Origin: Ehretia macrophylla
Lineage: Eukaryota; Streptophyta; Magnoliopsida; Boraginales; Ehretiaceae
Direction: 5' to 3'
DNA: 64,000 nt
Assembly: GCA_037974665.1 (NCBI GenBank)
Contig: CM075769.1
Span: forward strand, 23,586,139 to 23,650,138
The stretch's first letter is position 1. Every line of letters starts with the position of its first letter. The notes beneath the pieces were generated by a model. That model was given only the letters and a program-made list of their open reading frames with translations. It ran no database searches and was not told where the DNA came from. Shown here piece after piece: positions 34,910 through 46,718 of this stretch. Made by a program: the position numbers and the translations under genes.

Positions 34910-35813
34910 CTACCATGGAACTTTTGTTACTTCATCAATTATTTTCATATCATGAAATAGTGAAACAAGTTCTATTTTATCACAATATGTACAAGCACAA
35001 GGTGATACATCGTGATTTGAGCTTTTGAGAAAACAACTATTTAATATCTTTTGAATGAGACATGGTTTATATCCTAACACAATTAATTTGCATACCATGT
35101 ATCGTGGATTACGCATAATATCCCATTTTTCTTTTTCTTTACTAGAATTTTCTATTTCTTCATTCAATTCATTGCACATCTTTCTTGACCATGAAATCTC
35201 ATTTTCAAATACTTTATCAATCAAAGAAATATCATCTATTTTAATTATAGTATTTCTTGTTAATCTCATTTATCTCAAATAAGGCACATTCAACGTCTTC
35301 AATCGAATTTTTATTTTTGAAAATTGCAAATATCAATTCATTTTGAATATCCAAGATGGCTTCTTCTAGTTCATCAACTGTAAGATCATTATTCATAAAT
35401 GAGGAGCAATTGGATTCATGAGATAGACATACCTCTTCATCAAATGTACCAATGAATGCTTCATTTTCTTCTTTAACATCTTCTTCTTCCTTTTGATAAA
35501 GCTTTTCAAGAAGATTCCATATTTCATGAGCAGATGTACATTCTCGAATTTGTTCAAACTCTTGATCATTGAAAGCGCAATAGAGAATATGCATAGCTTG
35601 AGCATTTTTGGTCAATTTGGCAACGTTTTGCTCGGTTGACTCATCTTCAACTTCGTATGGCCTATGCTCAACAATATGCCACAATGTGTAGTTCATAGAT
35701 TGAATATATGTTGCCATATGATTCCTCCACCTCATGAAATCGATTCCTGTAAACAAAGGAGGTCTATCAATTGAATATCCTTCAATGTGATAGGATGTAG
35801 TAATATACGCCAT
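34910..35813 (-). pseudogene. gag region of the SIRE-like copia
   Basis: The ATG at 35813 opens a 190-codon frame: MAYITTSYHIEGYSIDRPPL, then MNYTLWHIVEHRPYEV and a C-terminal acidic part. A second frame (35269-34910) continues with CNELNEEIENSSKEKEKWD and CACTYCDKIE. No intact CCHC knuckle is visible. Downstream to 33970 the frame is lost. Confidence 0.75.
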
Positions 35814-35870
35814 GATCTTGACTTTACTAGATGTTAAGCTATATGTAAAGCCCTAGCTCTTGATACTACT

Positions 35871-37082
35871 TGTTGTCCCTTAATTGAACCTAAGAGGGGG
35901 GTGAATTAGGTTATATAGGCAATACTACTACTTTTTCAATTAAACAATATACTAGCAATGATTAATCCAAAAAAATCTTAAATAAATATACACTCTAGCA
36001 ATATAAAATGTGAGTGAGGCAAATTATCAAACACTTAGTGTGCAAAAATTAATGCAAAGAGAGAGTTGAGAGAAAGAGATTGCAAATCGCGATTTAGCGT
36101 GGTTCAGCCCCCGCCTAAGTCCACGACCTAAGCTCCCCGCTTAAGATTTCAACAATCTTCATTATTGTGACTTTTCAAATGTTGGTGAGTCCACAAACCA
36201 ACTACAACTGTAGTTCAAGCTTTTACAATAGAAAATTCATTTTCAATACAAAGCTTCAACCCTAACACCCTTGACAAGGAAATCATTCCTTTCAAAGTGT
36301 TTAACTCTCTCTTTTGATAAGTGTTTAAGATTAACAATAAAAGCCCTCTTTTAGGGTAGATGAATACAATGAATGCTTCTCTCAATATTGCTCACAAATT
36401 CTTGCTCTAGTATAGCATAATGATGATTCAAAGATGAATATAGTGTTAGACATCAAGAGTAATTGCTTTGAATTAATGCTTTGGAAGATAACTGTTGAGA
36501 GAGATTAATAAAGGTTGTGAGAAGTGCATTTAATGCATTTATAACGTTCATAAATGACTCAATTTTTAAAATAGCGTTTTGCCCCAACAGGACGACCCAT
36601 GTTCGACTGGTCGACCAGAAGATGAGCCCTCTTCCATTGGAAAGGCCTCGGGAGGAAGACCCCTTTTGGCACCGGTCGACCGGTTCTCTCGGGGTCGTCC
36701 AGTTTGCTCAAAAGTTGCAAGGACTTGGGTTTTTTGATTTTTTTTTAAAGAGTCTTTGTAAAATATTTTTCAAACATAGATGAATATTTCAAAAATACTT
36801 TTAGGAATCATCATTGAGCATATACCATTTGCAAGACCCAAACCCCGATTAAGTCCCAACTGGTACCCCTTATGACTTCCGTCTCCATCCTTATAGCTTC
36901 ATCTTCATTCTTCGAATCTTTATCTTTCTTTGATGGATGATCTTCTTTCTTGTTTAGCTTGATGAACTTGGATTCGGAGTCAATCTTGATTCATCTCACT
37001 CATGCACACTTAAACAAACTCATTAAACATAACTATGGTTTGTTATCATTAAAACCAAGATTAGAAGCCCTTTAGGCTAACA
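35871..37082 (-). repeat. 5' LTR of the SIRE-like copia
   Basis: 1212 bp, TGTTGTCCCTTAATTG to TTTAGGCTAACA on the plus strand. Contains two perfect 12-bp palindromes, CTGGTCGACCAG (36608) and CCGGTCGACCGG (36672). Confidence 0.9.
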
Positions 37083-38900
37083 GGTGGCAACCCCGGTAAC
37101 TCTTCTGAAAACACGTCTGTCTATTCTTTAACTATTGGTACCTCCTATATTTTGACCTTATCAGATGGTTTGTTGATCAGATATGCCAGATATCCGTTGC
37201 ACCCTTTATTGATTAGCTTTACTGCTTTTGTGGATGAAATGATAGGTTCCCTGGCCAAACTTCTCTTACCCTTTATTTCAATAACAGGCTGGCCCCGACA
37301 CTTTAAACTTCACCACTTTTGTTCGACAATTCAATTTTGCATGATGTTGTGCCAATCAGTCCATTCCCAGAATAACTTCATAACCTCGAAAGATAAGCAC
37401 TATAAGATCGGCCAAAAATTCTCAATCCCCAATTTGTATCTTACATGGTTTACATGTCAATCTAGTAGAACATTTAGAACCCATTGGGGTATTAAATTCT
37501 ACATGATAAGGTAAATTTTCAACCGGTAATTTAGTGCAATGTTCATATTTAGGAGTTATAAATGAATGTGTGGCAGCAGGATCAATAAGTACTTTAACTA
37601 ACTGATTTGAAATTAGAAAAGCACCTTCAACAACAGTTGTCTCCTCTGGGAGTTCTTGTCCATCTATGGCATATACCTGAGCTTGCATTCTCGATGCTGG
37701 AACATTTCTCCCTAGCTTGTTCTGTGCTACTCCTCCTGTGGCCTGAGTCTAATCTCCCTGCCACTTCGAGCATTCTTTTAATCGATGCTGATCACTGCCG
37801 AAGCCTAGGCACTTCCCTGCCTTCTTCCAACACTAAGTCTCTACATGTCATTTCCTGTTACAATGAGAGGATGTAACATTCTGGGCTATGGCAATAGTAC
37901 CTGTTACTCCCCGAGCTGTAGAGGCTACTAATGCACTCGGTTAGGGCCTGGAAGCTGTCGATCTAGCCTGGCTACTCTGAGTCTGGAATGCCCTGGATTG
38001 ACCCTGAGTCTGGAAGGGTCTCCTGTTTTGCTCGGCCAGACCAACTCTCATTGTTAACTTCTTCTTCTCTATCATTGATGCAATAGCAAAAACAACATTA
38101 TAAGTGTCAAACTCCGCTACTGCCAGCCCATCTTGAATTTCAAGTCTCCGCCCCTAGGTAAATTTCCAGATCTTGGTGGTCGGAGTCTGGACCATGTGTG
38201 GTGTATGCTGGGAGAGTTTATCAAATTTGGCCCCACACTCTGCCATGGTCATGCCACCTTGCCTCAAGTACATGAACTCCCTCATCTTCCTATCCTAGGA
38301 AATCTCAAATATGTATTTTCCCTTAAATACCCTAACAAAGTTCTTCCATGTATTTGGGGTGTGCTAAGTCTCCCATTGATCTCTTACTGTATTCTACCAC
38401 GGTTCTGTGTCACCTTCCAACTAGAAGACTACAAAGTTAACCTTCCTTTCATCCGTATAGTCCATGGCAACATAAATTTTCTCTATCCGGGAGAGCCAGT
38501 ACTCCGCCTTTTCATCGCCTGGCTGGCCCATGAACTTCGGAGGGTTATAACTTTAAAATTCCTTGAGGGTATCATTTCCTCTACTACCTCCGACTCCGCC
38601 ACTGCTGCCTGCTCTGTTTCCACCTCATCTACCGCTGCTAACACCAAAACCTCCATGTGGCTGCCTATGCATAACTTGGGCCATCTTGGTCATAGTGGTA
38701 GCCATCTGCTGTCACACCTAATCCCTTATTGTGGTTCGATCCTTTCTGTTTGCACCACCTTCTTCCTCGTCCCTTTGCTTTCCACGTGTTCTGGAACCAC
38801 CTGCCATATATAGGCACATACACCCACTCACCATTATATGTTATGCAAGTGTTAGGGAAGATATACAATAAGTACATATGTAATATATCTAATATATAAC
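37083..38900 (-). pseudogene. Gypsy gag and protease, interrupted
   Basis: Minus strand from the 5' end: gag with MGQPGDEKAEYWLSRIEKIY, MDYTDERKVNFVVF and YLRQGGMTMAECGAKFDKL; a Gln-rich linker; then a degenerate zinc-knuckle area; protease VKVLIDPAATHSFITPKY, where the usual DTGA/DSGA is DPAA; and EVILGMDW; ending PSDKVKI and ELPGLPP just ahead of where reverse transcriptase should start. Many stops and shifts. The copia LTR interrupts it at 37082. Confidence 0.85.
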
Positions 38901-39070
38901 TAACTCACATAACTATATAATAATCCAAGGCACGTTATTCATATAAGATTCATACATAGCACATAAATCACATATACACATATAATTGTTCAAGTTTACC
39001 TATTCACATTAAGACATCTACCCACTTGCCTAGGGGTTCTAAACCCAACTACGCCTAGCCAACTAGCTAA

Positions 39071-39082
39071 GCTCTGATACCA
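39071..39082 (-). other. Gypsy primer binding site
   Basis: TGGTATCAGAGC on the minus strand, an exact match to the 3' end complement of plant initiator-Met tRNA. Fixes the element's direction and its 5' LTR edge at 39090. Confidence 0.85.
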
Positions 39083-40075
39083 CTAAAGGTGTTATGCCCT
39101 GAACCCAACCTTGTGTAGGACTAAGTCCAAGTGTGATAGTTGAATCGATTATCATTTCTTACTTAATCAAAATTTTAACTTATTAATAGTTTCCTCGAAA
39201 ATCGGGCAGCATAAGGGCTGTAATTTGGACATAACAATTTTCTTTTTCTTCAACCTGCAAACAGAAAAGCCACAATTCTACATCTCCAAGTCCTTCACTT
39301 CCACACCACAACTCCCAATCAATAATACAGTTCATAACACACAAATCATAACCTAGAATCTCAAAATAGTTTGTTCATACATTGATAGGATTTAAACTTA
39401 TTAAACAACCTAGCTTGATGATATACATCCATTACTTGCATTTAAAGAAATGTTTATTTACAACCATGATATTCCCTATCAGCCGACACGTAGCCATTTA
39501 CCCAAAAACAAAACCGGCTACATGCATCACCTGTATAAGAGCTAACTAAGTCATCAAACTAAACTTTCAACGAAATACAAACCATGACCAAGTTAGTTTA
39601 CTTATAGTTCTTGATAATTTAAAACCACCTACTTGGCCAAAATAATATATACAATATAATTATTTCAAGTCACATCATTCAACCGTACACCCAAAACAGA
39701 TACATGTCACGCATCGGGCACTTCTGGTTAAGTATTATGAGGATTATCCTCATAGTATTGAACATAACCTTATTCATTGTCTGAAAGGGAAAACAAAAGA
39801 GGGTAAGCTTATCCGTCACCAAAGCTCAGTGGGGAGGAATCTGGGAAGAGTTTTCAAATACGTTTTCATGTTTATAAATCATTTGGAAATCTTGGAATGC
39901 AATGCAAGCAACATCTGCAATCAAGAAACAATCAAGTATCCATATACGAGTCATTTATCACATAATGAGTAAGGTACAACTTACTCTTTCACATCGCATC
40001 ATTTTCATTCGATGGCCAGCCATCACATTCATATTCACTTATTTTGCCTTCATTGGGCATTCCATCATCTCCAAG

Positions 40076-40270
40076 GGTGACAATGTTCCCAAGCGAGAGA
40101 AAACTCTCCAAGGGTGGCAAAGTTCCAAGAGAGTTAATGTTCCTAAGCGAGAGAAAACTCTCCGAGGGTGGCAAAGGTCCTAGAAAGCAATACAATTTTC
40201 AATTCTCCCAGGGTGCCAATGTTCCCAAGCGAGAGAAAACTCTCCAAGGGTGGCAAAGGCCCTAGCGAGG
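40076..40270. repeat. Threefold repeat inside the gypsy 5' LTR
   Basis: Same AATGTTCCCAAGCGAGAGAA units as at 23215-23440, starting near 40081, 40136 and 40217; the first unit lost about 25 bp. The length difference between the two LTR copies arose after insertion. Confidence 0.8.
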
Positions 40271-41704
40271 TATACAAGATCATAATTTCACATACTTGTA
40301 CATTTATTACATATTAAACGAGTTAACGAATAACGTTTCAACGTATTTCACATTTACGATTTAACAAGTACATTTACACATTTAGAAATTATTTACTAAC
40401 ACCACATAGTAATGAGAACTTGCAATATAGTCATTTAAATAACAACAATTGACAATATCATATAACTAGCTCACTTAAGATAACTTCAATCATTATGCAT
40501 TATCCTATCTTTGGCAATTCAGTTAACTACTTTCCTGAACTCCAAATAATCTAATTTAGGTTTAGAATTAAATCTCTTCGAGTGTAGATAGTTTTAGAAT
40601 TAAGCAGAGCTCAATTTTGATTTAAATTCATTAAGTTATAAGCAAAAAAATACAACTGCGCAAATGTGTCTAATGACTAGAAAATTTTCATCTACTTTGT
40701 GGTTTCCGATTTTTCAGAGGCTTTAAACATTTGAATTAGCTCAAGCACTCAAAACAACATTTGTTACAAACTGACCAATCTACTGTAATGAGCTATTTTG
40801 AGCTTGAAAATGATTTTTCCTCAGAAAACTTTCAACACAAGAATTGTTCCTCTGTGAGTCTAAAAGAACATAGAATTTTTCTAGAGTTTTTCTAACATGA
40901 TATAACCACTCAAATAACTCAAAAACTTTAACTGTACAAGGCTGTCCAGAAAATGCTATCATATGAATATTGCAAATTTAGGTTCTATATCCACAAGATC
41001 AACTTCCACAAGCTCTAACAACCTCTAGCAACATTTATAAGTATCATCTAAGCACATGTATATAGCTTGTATCCATTAGTTTTCTCCAAAAAGCTTCAAG
41101 CAACAACAATGGTAACTTTTAATATAACCATCAACAAAAATGCTTCTAATACTTTTAATCCACGGTTGAGCTAGCATATCAATATAAAATCTCTACAAAT
41201 CATTTATATGCATTTATATTTCAATAAAAACAAGTTTTGAAAATCCCTCACCTTGGAAATTTTTGGTTGAAAATGCTAGAAAACTATGAAAAATGCTTGG
41301 AATCCACCTAGCTAGTCTTAGAATCAACTTTGTTGCACTTGTCTTTCACAAAGTTTTGCATGACAAAGGCTAGAAAACTTCTTCTTTATCCTTGGCCTGC
41401 CATCAGGTATGGTACACCAAGGATGAATAATAAGATATCTCACTTGTCTTGTAGGCTAAGCTTAAGTTTTGCATAATTAGGGATGGCAACGGGTACCCGC
41501 TGTACCTGAAACTGATGGATTATCGCCCGATAAAAAATTGATAACAAAAATCGATGGAAAAACCGTTAGGTTTTGGATTTTATAAAGAAAAACTAACTGA
41601 TAAACCGATAGATTTTGGTTTTTGTTATTAAAAAAAATTGAAAACCGAAACCCGATTAGTAATTTATTATTTTGTTATATATATAGATATATTATATATA
41701 ATAA

Positions 41705-41708
<4 letters not shown>

Positions 41709-41783
<75 letters not shown>
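41709..41783. repeat. (TA)n microsatellite in the hAT element
   Basis: About 75 bp of almost pure TA with one TTT interruption. Confidence 0.9.
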
Positions 41784-41786
<3 letters not shown>

Positions 41787-43326
41787 CACATGTATATCTA
41801 TAAAACAAATGCTTAAATTTTAAAAAAATAATAAAAGTAGTACTCATCCTAATCTAGTAGTCTAATATAATACAAATAAATAAATAATAAAAAGTTACTA
41901 GTACTATAAGACAAAAAAGTAAAAAATAATAAAAAAGTCTTAATAAACTTATAACCCTAAATCCTAGTCTTCAGTAACGTTTCTTTCTTCAGTTTTCATA
42001 TGCCGCCTCCTTTGTCCAAAACCAAAACTCAAAGTTCATCTTCATTTTTACCAAAAAAAAAAAAAAAAAAATCAAAGGTTCAAAATCAGCGTTCAAGGTT
42101 TCAGGAAATCAACCTTCTATCTCAGGTAATCCTCAAACCTGAAACGTTCAAACTCAAAAAAAAAAAAAAAACTTTCTTTTTCTAGATTTTTTTTAATTTT
42201 TCCATTAATGTTTTAGTGTATTTATTGGATCTTGACAAATCAAGGTTAGTCTTTTTTTTCAATTTTATTTTTTAAATTTTTGTTAAATATCTTATCATTT
42301 TCTTTAAATGTCTCTCGATCAGTGTATTTCTTGCATATATAGTATCCACGAGCCTTGATGATTCTCATTTTAGATTTTTTATGCGCCTTCCTGCAATTGT
42401 TTTACAATATGTTCATGTGATGCCTGAAAGCATAATGCATATATCTTTTTTGTCTTTCCATTTGCTGTCGAAACTGTTTCAAATTTTCCTTCTCAATTCT
42501 CAAAATAATCTAATGCTAGAAAGGACAAAATCTAAGAGACTATCTTTCAAGTTTGACCATTTTACATTGTTATGAGTTTGGTTTGTTTTTGGGTTTGTGG
42601 GACGACAATGTTGGTTGGTCGTGCCTAGTTTCCCTTGTGGCTGATCAGCTTCTCATCGGCTCGGCTTTGACCACTTTGGTCATTTTTCTTTATAAAAATT
42701 TTATGGAAATACACATTTTGTTTGCTTAGCCAAAAAAAAGGCATGTTACACTATGTTATTACTTAAGAGTTTGAAAGATTACAGTTATTGTTTGGATGTT
42801 AAAGATTGAACTTGAAAATCTTGAAAAGCATTCTAAAAATGTAATATAATCTAAAGTATATTTATGTTTAAAACATATGAAAAATGATATTGAATAAGGA
42901 AAAGTAGATTATTAATTTTCCGTAGTGCAATTCCTTTTTTGTTTTCTCAAAGAATAATCTAAGTTTAGATTTGTCTTTCACAAGAATTCCTTTTAGTAAT
43001 GAGTAATTGAAAATTTCTTTATTAAATGATCTTACACCAAGTCTTTCTATATAAAATTGTTTTTACCATAATTTTTCTTTACCCCTTTTTGGCAATCTAG
43101 TTAAGAAATATAATTTATTTTAACTTGGTAACATGAAACGCTATTTGCATTTTTCTTCTTAATCAGTGCTAAATTCACATTCTATTTGCACATATCTTAC
43201 TTGTGATGCAGCATTCCATAGATCATGTAATTGTAGTATTGTTCCAAGCTTAGAGTGTCTGGATCTGTGTGATGCTGGTATCCTCATCTAATACAACGAA
43301 TTTTATTCAACAAAATATCATACCAA

Positions 43327-45594
43327 AAGGATAATGATCTTGAAGTTAAAAGTCAAAATGAATGCAATACACCTAGCAATGTACATTTTACGAGTTCAAC
43401 TTTTTCTCAAAATCCAAATTGTCCTAGTTTCTCTCAACCTCAAGGTTCACAACCCATAGAACCTCAAACAGATGAAATTTGTGAGGCAAAAAAAAGGAAG
43501 TTGACTAGTAGTGTATGGGAGCATATGAAGAAAATGAAAAAAGATGATGTTAAATATGTCATTTGTAACTATTGTAAGAAAGCGTTGAAACCTTCAAGTA
43601 GGAGTGGAACTTCAAGTTTACGAAGCCATTTAAATGTATGTCCGAGAAAAATGCAAGAAAACATTGGTCAAGCAATTGAACACCAAAAACAAAAGCAAAT
43701 ACAATCTCAAAAACAAAGTGATGGAAAGTTTTAATACAAAAATTTTAGCTTTGACCCTGAATTTTCAAGATATCAGCTTGCTCGTGCTATTATTTTACAT
43801 GAATATCCTCTTTCTATCGTTGAACATGTTGGCTTTAGGGATTTTGTACATAGCCTCCAACCTCTTTTTAAGATGGTTTCTCGAAATACCATTAAGAAAG
43901 ATATATTCAAAATTTATGAGGAAGAGATGTCAAAATTGCAAAGTCTTCTAGCAAAGAACACAAGTCGTGTAGCCATCACAACCGACATATGGAGCTCTAA
44001 CCAGAAGAAGGGTTATATGAGCATCACATCCTATTTTATGGATAGCAATTGGGTTTTGTAAAGTCGTATCTTGAGGTAAGATTATTTATTTATGGCTAAT
44101 AAATCTATTCATCTTCATAGTTTTACATTTTATAGCATGAATATGATTGGCCTATTTGATGATATTAATTGTAGGTTTATTTATGTGCCTGCACCGCATA
44201 CCACAGAAATACTTGCTGAAAATTTACTTGATGACTTAACTGCATGGAATTTAGAAACCAAATTGTCTACCATAACTGTAGATAATTGCAGCACAAATGA
44301 TAGGGTTGTAAAGGTAATTGTTGATAAGTTATTTTCTGATTGTTTGCTTAGAAGAAGGTTTGTTCATGTGCAGTATTGTGCTCATATTCTAAATCTCATT
44401 GTGAAAGATAGGTTGATAGTTATAGAGGATGCAATTGCAACCATTCGTGAGAGTATTATGTTTTGGTCTGGTAGTCCAGCTAGATAGGAAAAGTTTGAAG
44501 AGATGGCACGTCAAATGAAACTTACTTGTACTAAGAAGTTGGGGATTGATATTAAAACAAGATGGAATTCTACTTATTTGATGCTTCAAGTTGCTTTAGA
44601 GTACGAGGATGTATTTCCTAGAATGAGACTTAGAGATAAAAATTATAAGAATGTGCCATCTGAACTTGATTGGAATCTAGCTGCCAAAATTTGTGAAAAG
44701 CCTAAGCTCTTTTATAATATGACTGAACTTTTCTCTGGTAAGAAGTAACCAACTTCAAACACTTACTTTGTTAAAGTTTGTGAGATTAGGGAAAATTTGG
44801 GTAAATGGATTTTATCTAAAGATGAAACAATTGCTTCCATGGCAAAAAATATGTTTCAAAAGTTTGAGAAGTATTGGAGCTATGTGCATGTTGTTATGGC
44901 TGTATCAGTTGTTTTGGATCCTAGATACAAAATGAAAGTTGTTGAGTTTTATTTTCCCGCATTTTATGGTGAATATGCAGCTGGAGAGATTGAAAGGGTT
45001 AAGAGATGTTATTATGAATTGTTTCAAGAGTATCAGTCAAAGTCTATTTGTAAATCTCATGAAACATTCATGGTCTATCCAATTCACAAAATTTGGTGGA
45101 TTAGGCTATTTCTAATGTGAAAGGAGAAACTATGGCCAAATTAGTACAATTTCTTAGTTCTAATGCTACCACTACACATGTGAAATCAGAACTCGATCAT
45201 TACTTGAAAAAGCCAGTTTTACCATAGAGTCAGGACTTCGACATTCTTAATTGGTGGAAGACAAATGGGATAAAGTATCCTACTTTGCAACTGATAGCTC
45301 GAGTTCTTTTGGCAATTCCCATTTCTACTGTTGCATCTGAGTCAGTATTCAGTACTAGCGAGATAGTGGTTAGTCCACACAGAAGTAGACTTCATTCAAA
45401 CACTTTAGAAGTTTTAATGTGCTCACAAAGTTGGTTATGAGGTAATATTCAAGGTAAAGTACTCTTTATATTGAAGATTGATCACTTATTTTTATATATA
45501 AAGATATTTAATTTATATGTATATGTAATTTGTGTAGATGTCTTCAAACCACCAGGTTTTGTTAAAGTTTGTGTTGAAGAGGAAGATGTAGATT
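43327..45594 (+). pseudogene. hAT transposase, decayed (BED finger, RNase-H core, hAT-C)
   Basis: One reading frame carries the protein from 43327 to about 45090. Parts: BED zinc finger CNYCKKALKPS...SLRSHLNVC (43560-43650); core ITTDIWSSNQKKGYMSITSY; STITVDNCSTND; VQYCAHILNLIVKD; DIKTRWNSTYLML; VVLDPRYKM; after a frameshift, hAT dimerisation ISTVASESVFST (45330-45360). In-frame stops at 43732, 44059, 44485 and 44746. A 99-bp GT-AG intron (44076-44174) splits SRILR from FIYVPAPHT and keeps the frame. Closest in style to the Ac/Tip100-like plant hATs related to RICESLEEPER genes; the stops rule out a domesticated gene here. Confidence 0.9.
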
Positions 45595-46643
45595 GAAGTA
45601 TATATAATATTTTGTCATATATTAATTTTTATAATGTTAAGACTTTAATCAGAATCTAACAATTTTGATTTTGTACAAAACGATTTATACATACATTGTG
45701 TTTTTCTTTTTCAGATGATTCTAATAGTTGGACGGAAGAATGGAAAAATGTGAAAACAAATTTTCAGTCATTTGGTGGATGCTTTAATTATAATCTTTGT
45801 TCTCTTGTTGTGTTGATGGATAATCATTTTCTCATTTTTAGTTTGTTTAGGTTTGAATATTTGCAATGATGTAGTACATTTTTAATTTTATTGTGTTATG
45901 ATGTATGGATTTATAGTTTTATTGTGTTTTTAGAATTTTTTCCATTTAAATTCATATTTTTTTTCATATTTTTTAGTCTTTTTCTATTTGAATTTTAGTT
46001 TTTAAAAATTTTCGGTTTCGGTTTTGGTTATCAACAGTTTTTTTTTATACTCGCGATTTCGGTTTTGGATGATTGTGTTTAAACCCATTGGGTTTTAGTT
46101 TCGGTTTCGGTTGTAGGTTATGCTAAACAGTTTCGGTTTTGATTTTGCCAAAAACCGTAGTTAACTGATCCGTTGCCATTCCTATGTATAACTATGCTTT
46201 GACCCCACAAGTTTTTCTTCTTTGTAAAGCCACCCCATTTTTCCTCTTCCTTTGGCTGAGGGGCTCTAGGGTTGTTTTAGGAAACTTAGTTCTAGTTTTA
46301 ATTGTAAAACTTGGTGCCCAAGTATAGCTTTTGGTATTTGCAAATTGACCCCAAAAGTTTAGAAGTTTTGCTATTTGACCCTAAATATTTTTCTAGTTTT
46401 GCAAATCTTTCCCTTTTCTTTTCTTCTCATGGCCGTGGGTTACAAGTGTAGTTTATAAGCTAATCCTAGTCCTAAGTAGTTTAATTAGTGTCCAAGACAA
46501 AGTTTAGTTAATTGCACTTTGTCCCCAAAGTGTTTTAATGTTTGCAAAATCGCTCCGAAAGTTATTCTACCTTATTCTTATAACTCTAACTTAATTTCTA
46601 ACTTACTTCTATTGCACATAGTAAGCATTTAAGATATACAAAC

Positions 46644-46647
<4 letters not shown>

Positions 46648-46717
<70 letters not shown>
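46648..46717. repeat. Expanded (TA)n tract in the gypsy 5' LTR
   Basis: About 34 TA units where the sister LTR has six to seven (25163-25175). Confidence 0.9.

Positions 46718-46718
<1 letters not shown>

Larger units (their letters stand above)
26054..37082 (-). mobile_element. SIRE-like copia LTR retrotransposon, nested in the gypsy
   Basis: Right (5') LTR complete at 35871-37082, left (3') LTR kept only at 26054-26737. Primer site on the minus strand at 35870-35856 resembles TGGTATCAAGAGC with one change; polypurine tract CAAAAAAAGAAAGAT at 26752-26738. Order on the minus strand: gag, integrase, reverse transcriptase, RNase H, then a further ORF after pol. That layout, the 1.2 kb LTR and the gag start (SIDRPPLFTGIDFMRW) fit the SIRE/Maximus lineage. 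A gypsy solo LTR is inserted between the extra ORF and the 3' LTR. It went into the gypsy just upstream of reverse transcriptase (right junction at 37083, after the ELPGLPP motif). Confidence 0.88.
41478..46184 (+). mobile_element. hAT DNA transposon inside the gypsy LTR
   Basis: 4707 bp. Terminal inverted repeats TAGGGATGGCAACGG and, on the complement of the right end, TAGGAATGGCAACGG (14 of 15). 8-bp TSD TGCATAAT (41470-41477) and TGTATAAC (46185-46192); the empty site in the other LTR (near 24690) reads TGCATAAT directly joined to TATGCTTTG, which proves the boundaries. Encodes a broken hAT transposase with BED finger and hAT dimerisation domain. Flanking AT-rich non-coding arms of about 1.8 kb and 0.6 kb. 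Confidence 0.95.

Noticed and set aside
43327..45594. Domesticated hAT gene (RICESLEEPER/DAYSLEEPER-like)
   Set aside because: Four in-frame stops, a frameshift, and intact transposon ends with TSD show a decayed transposon.
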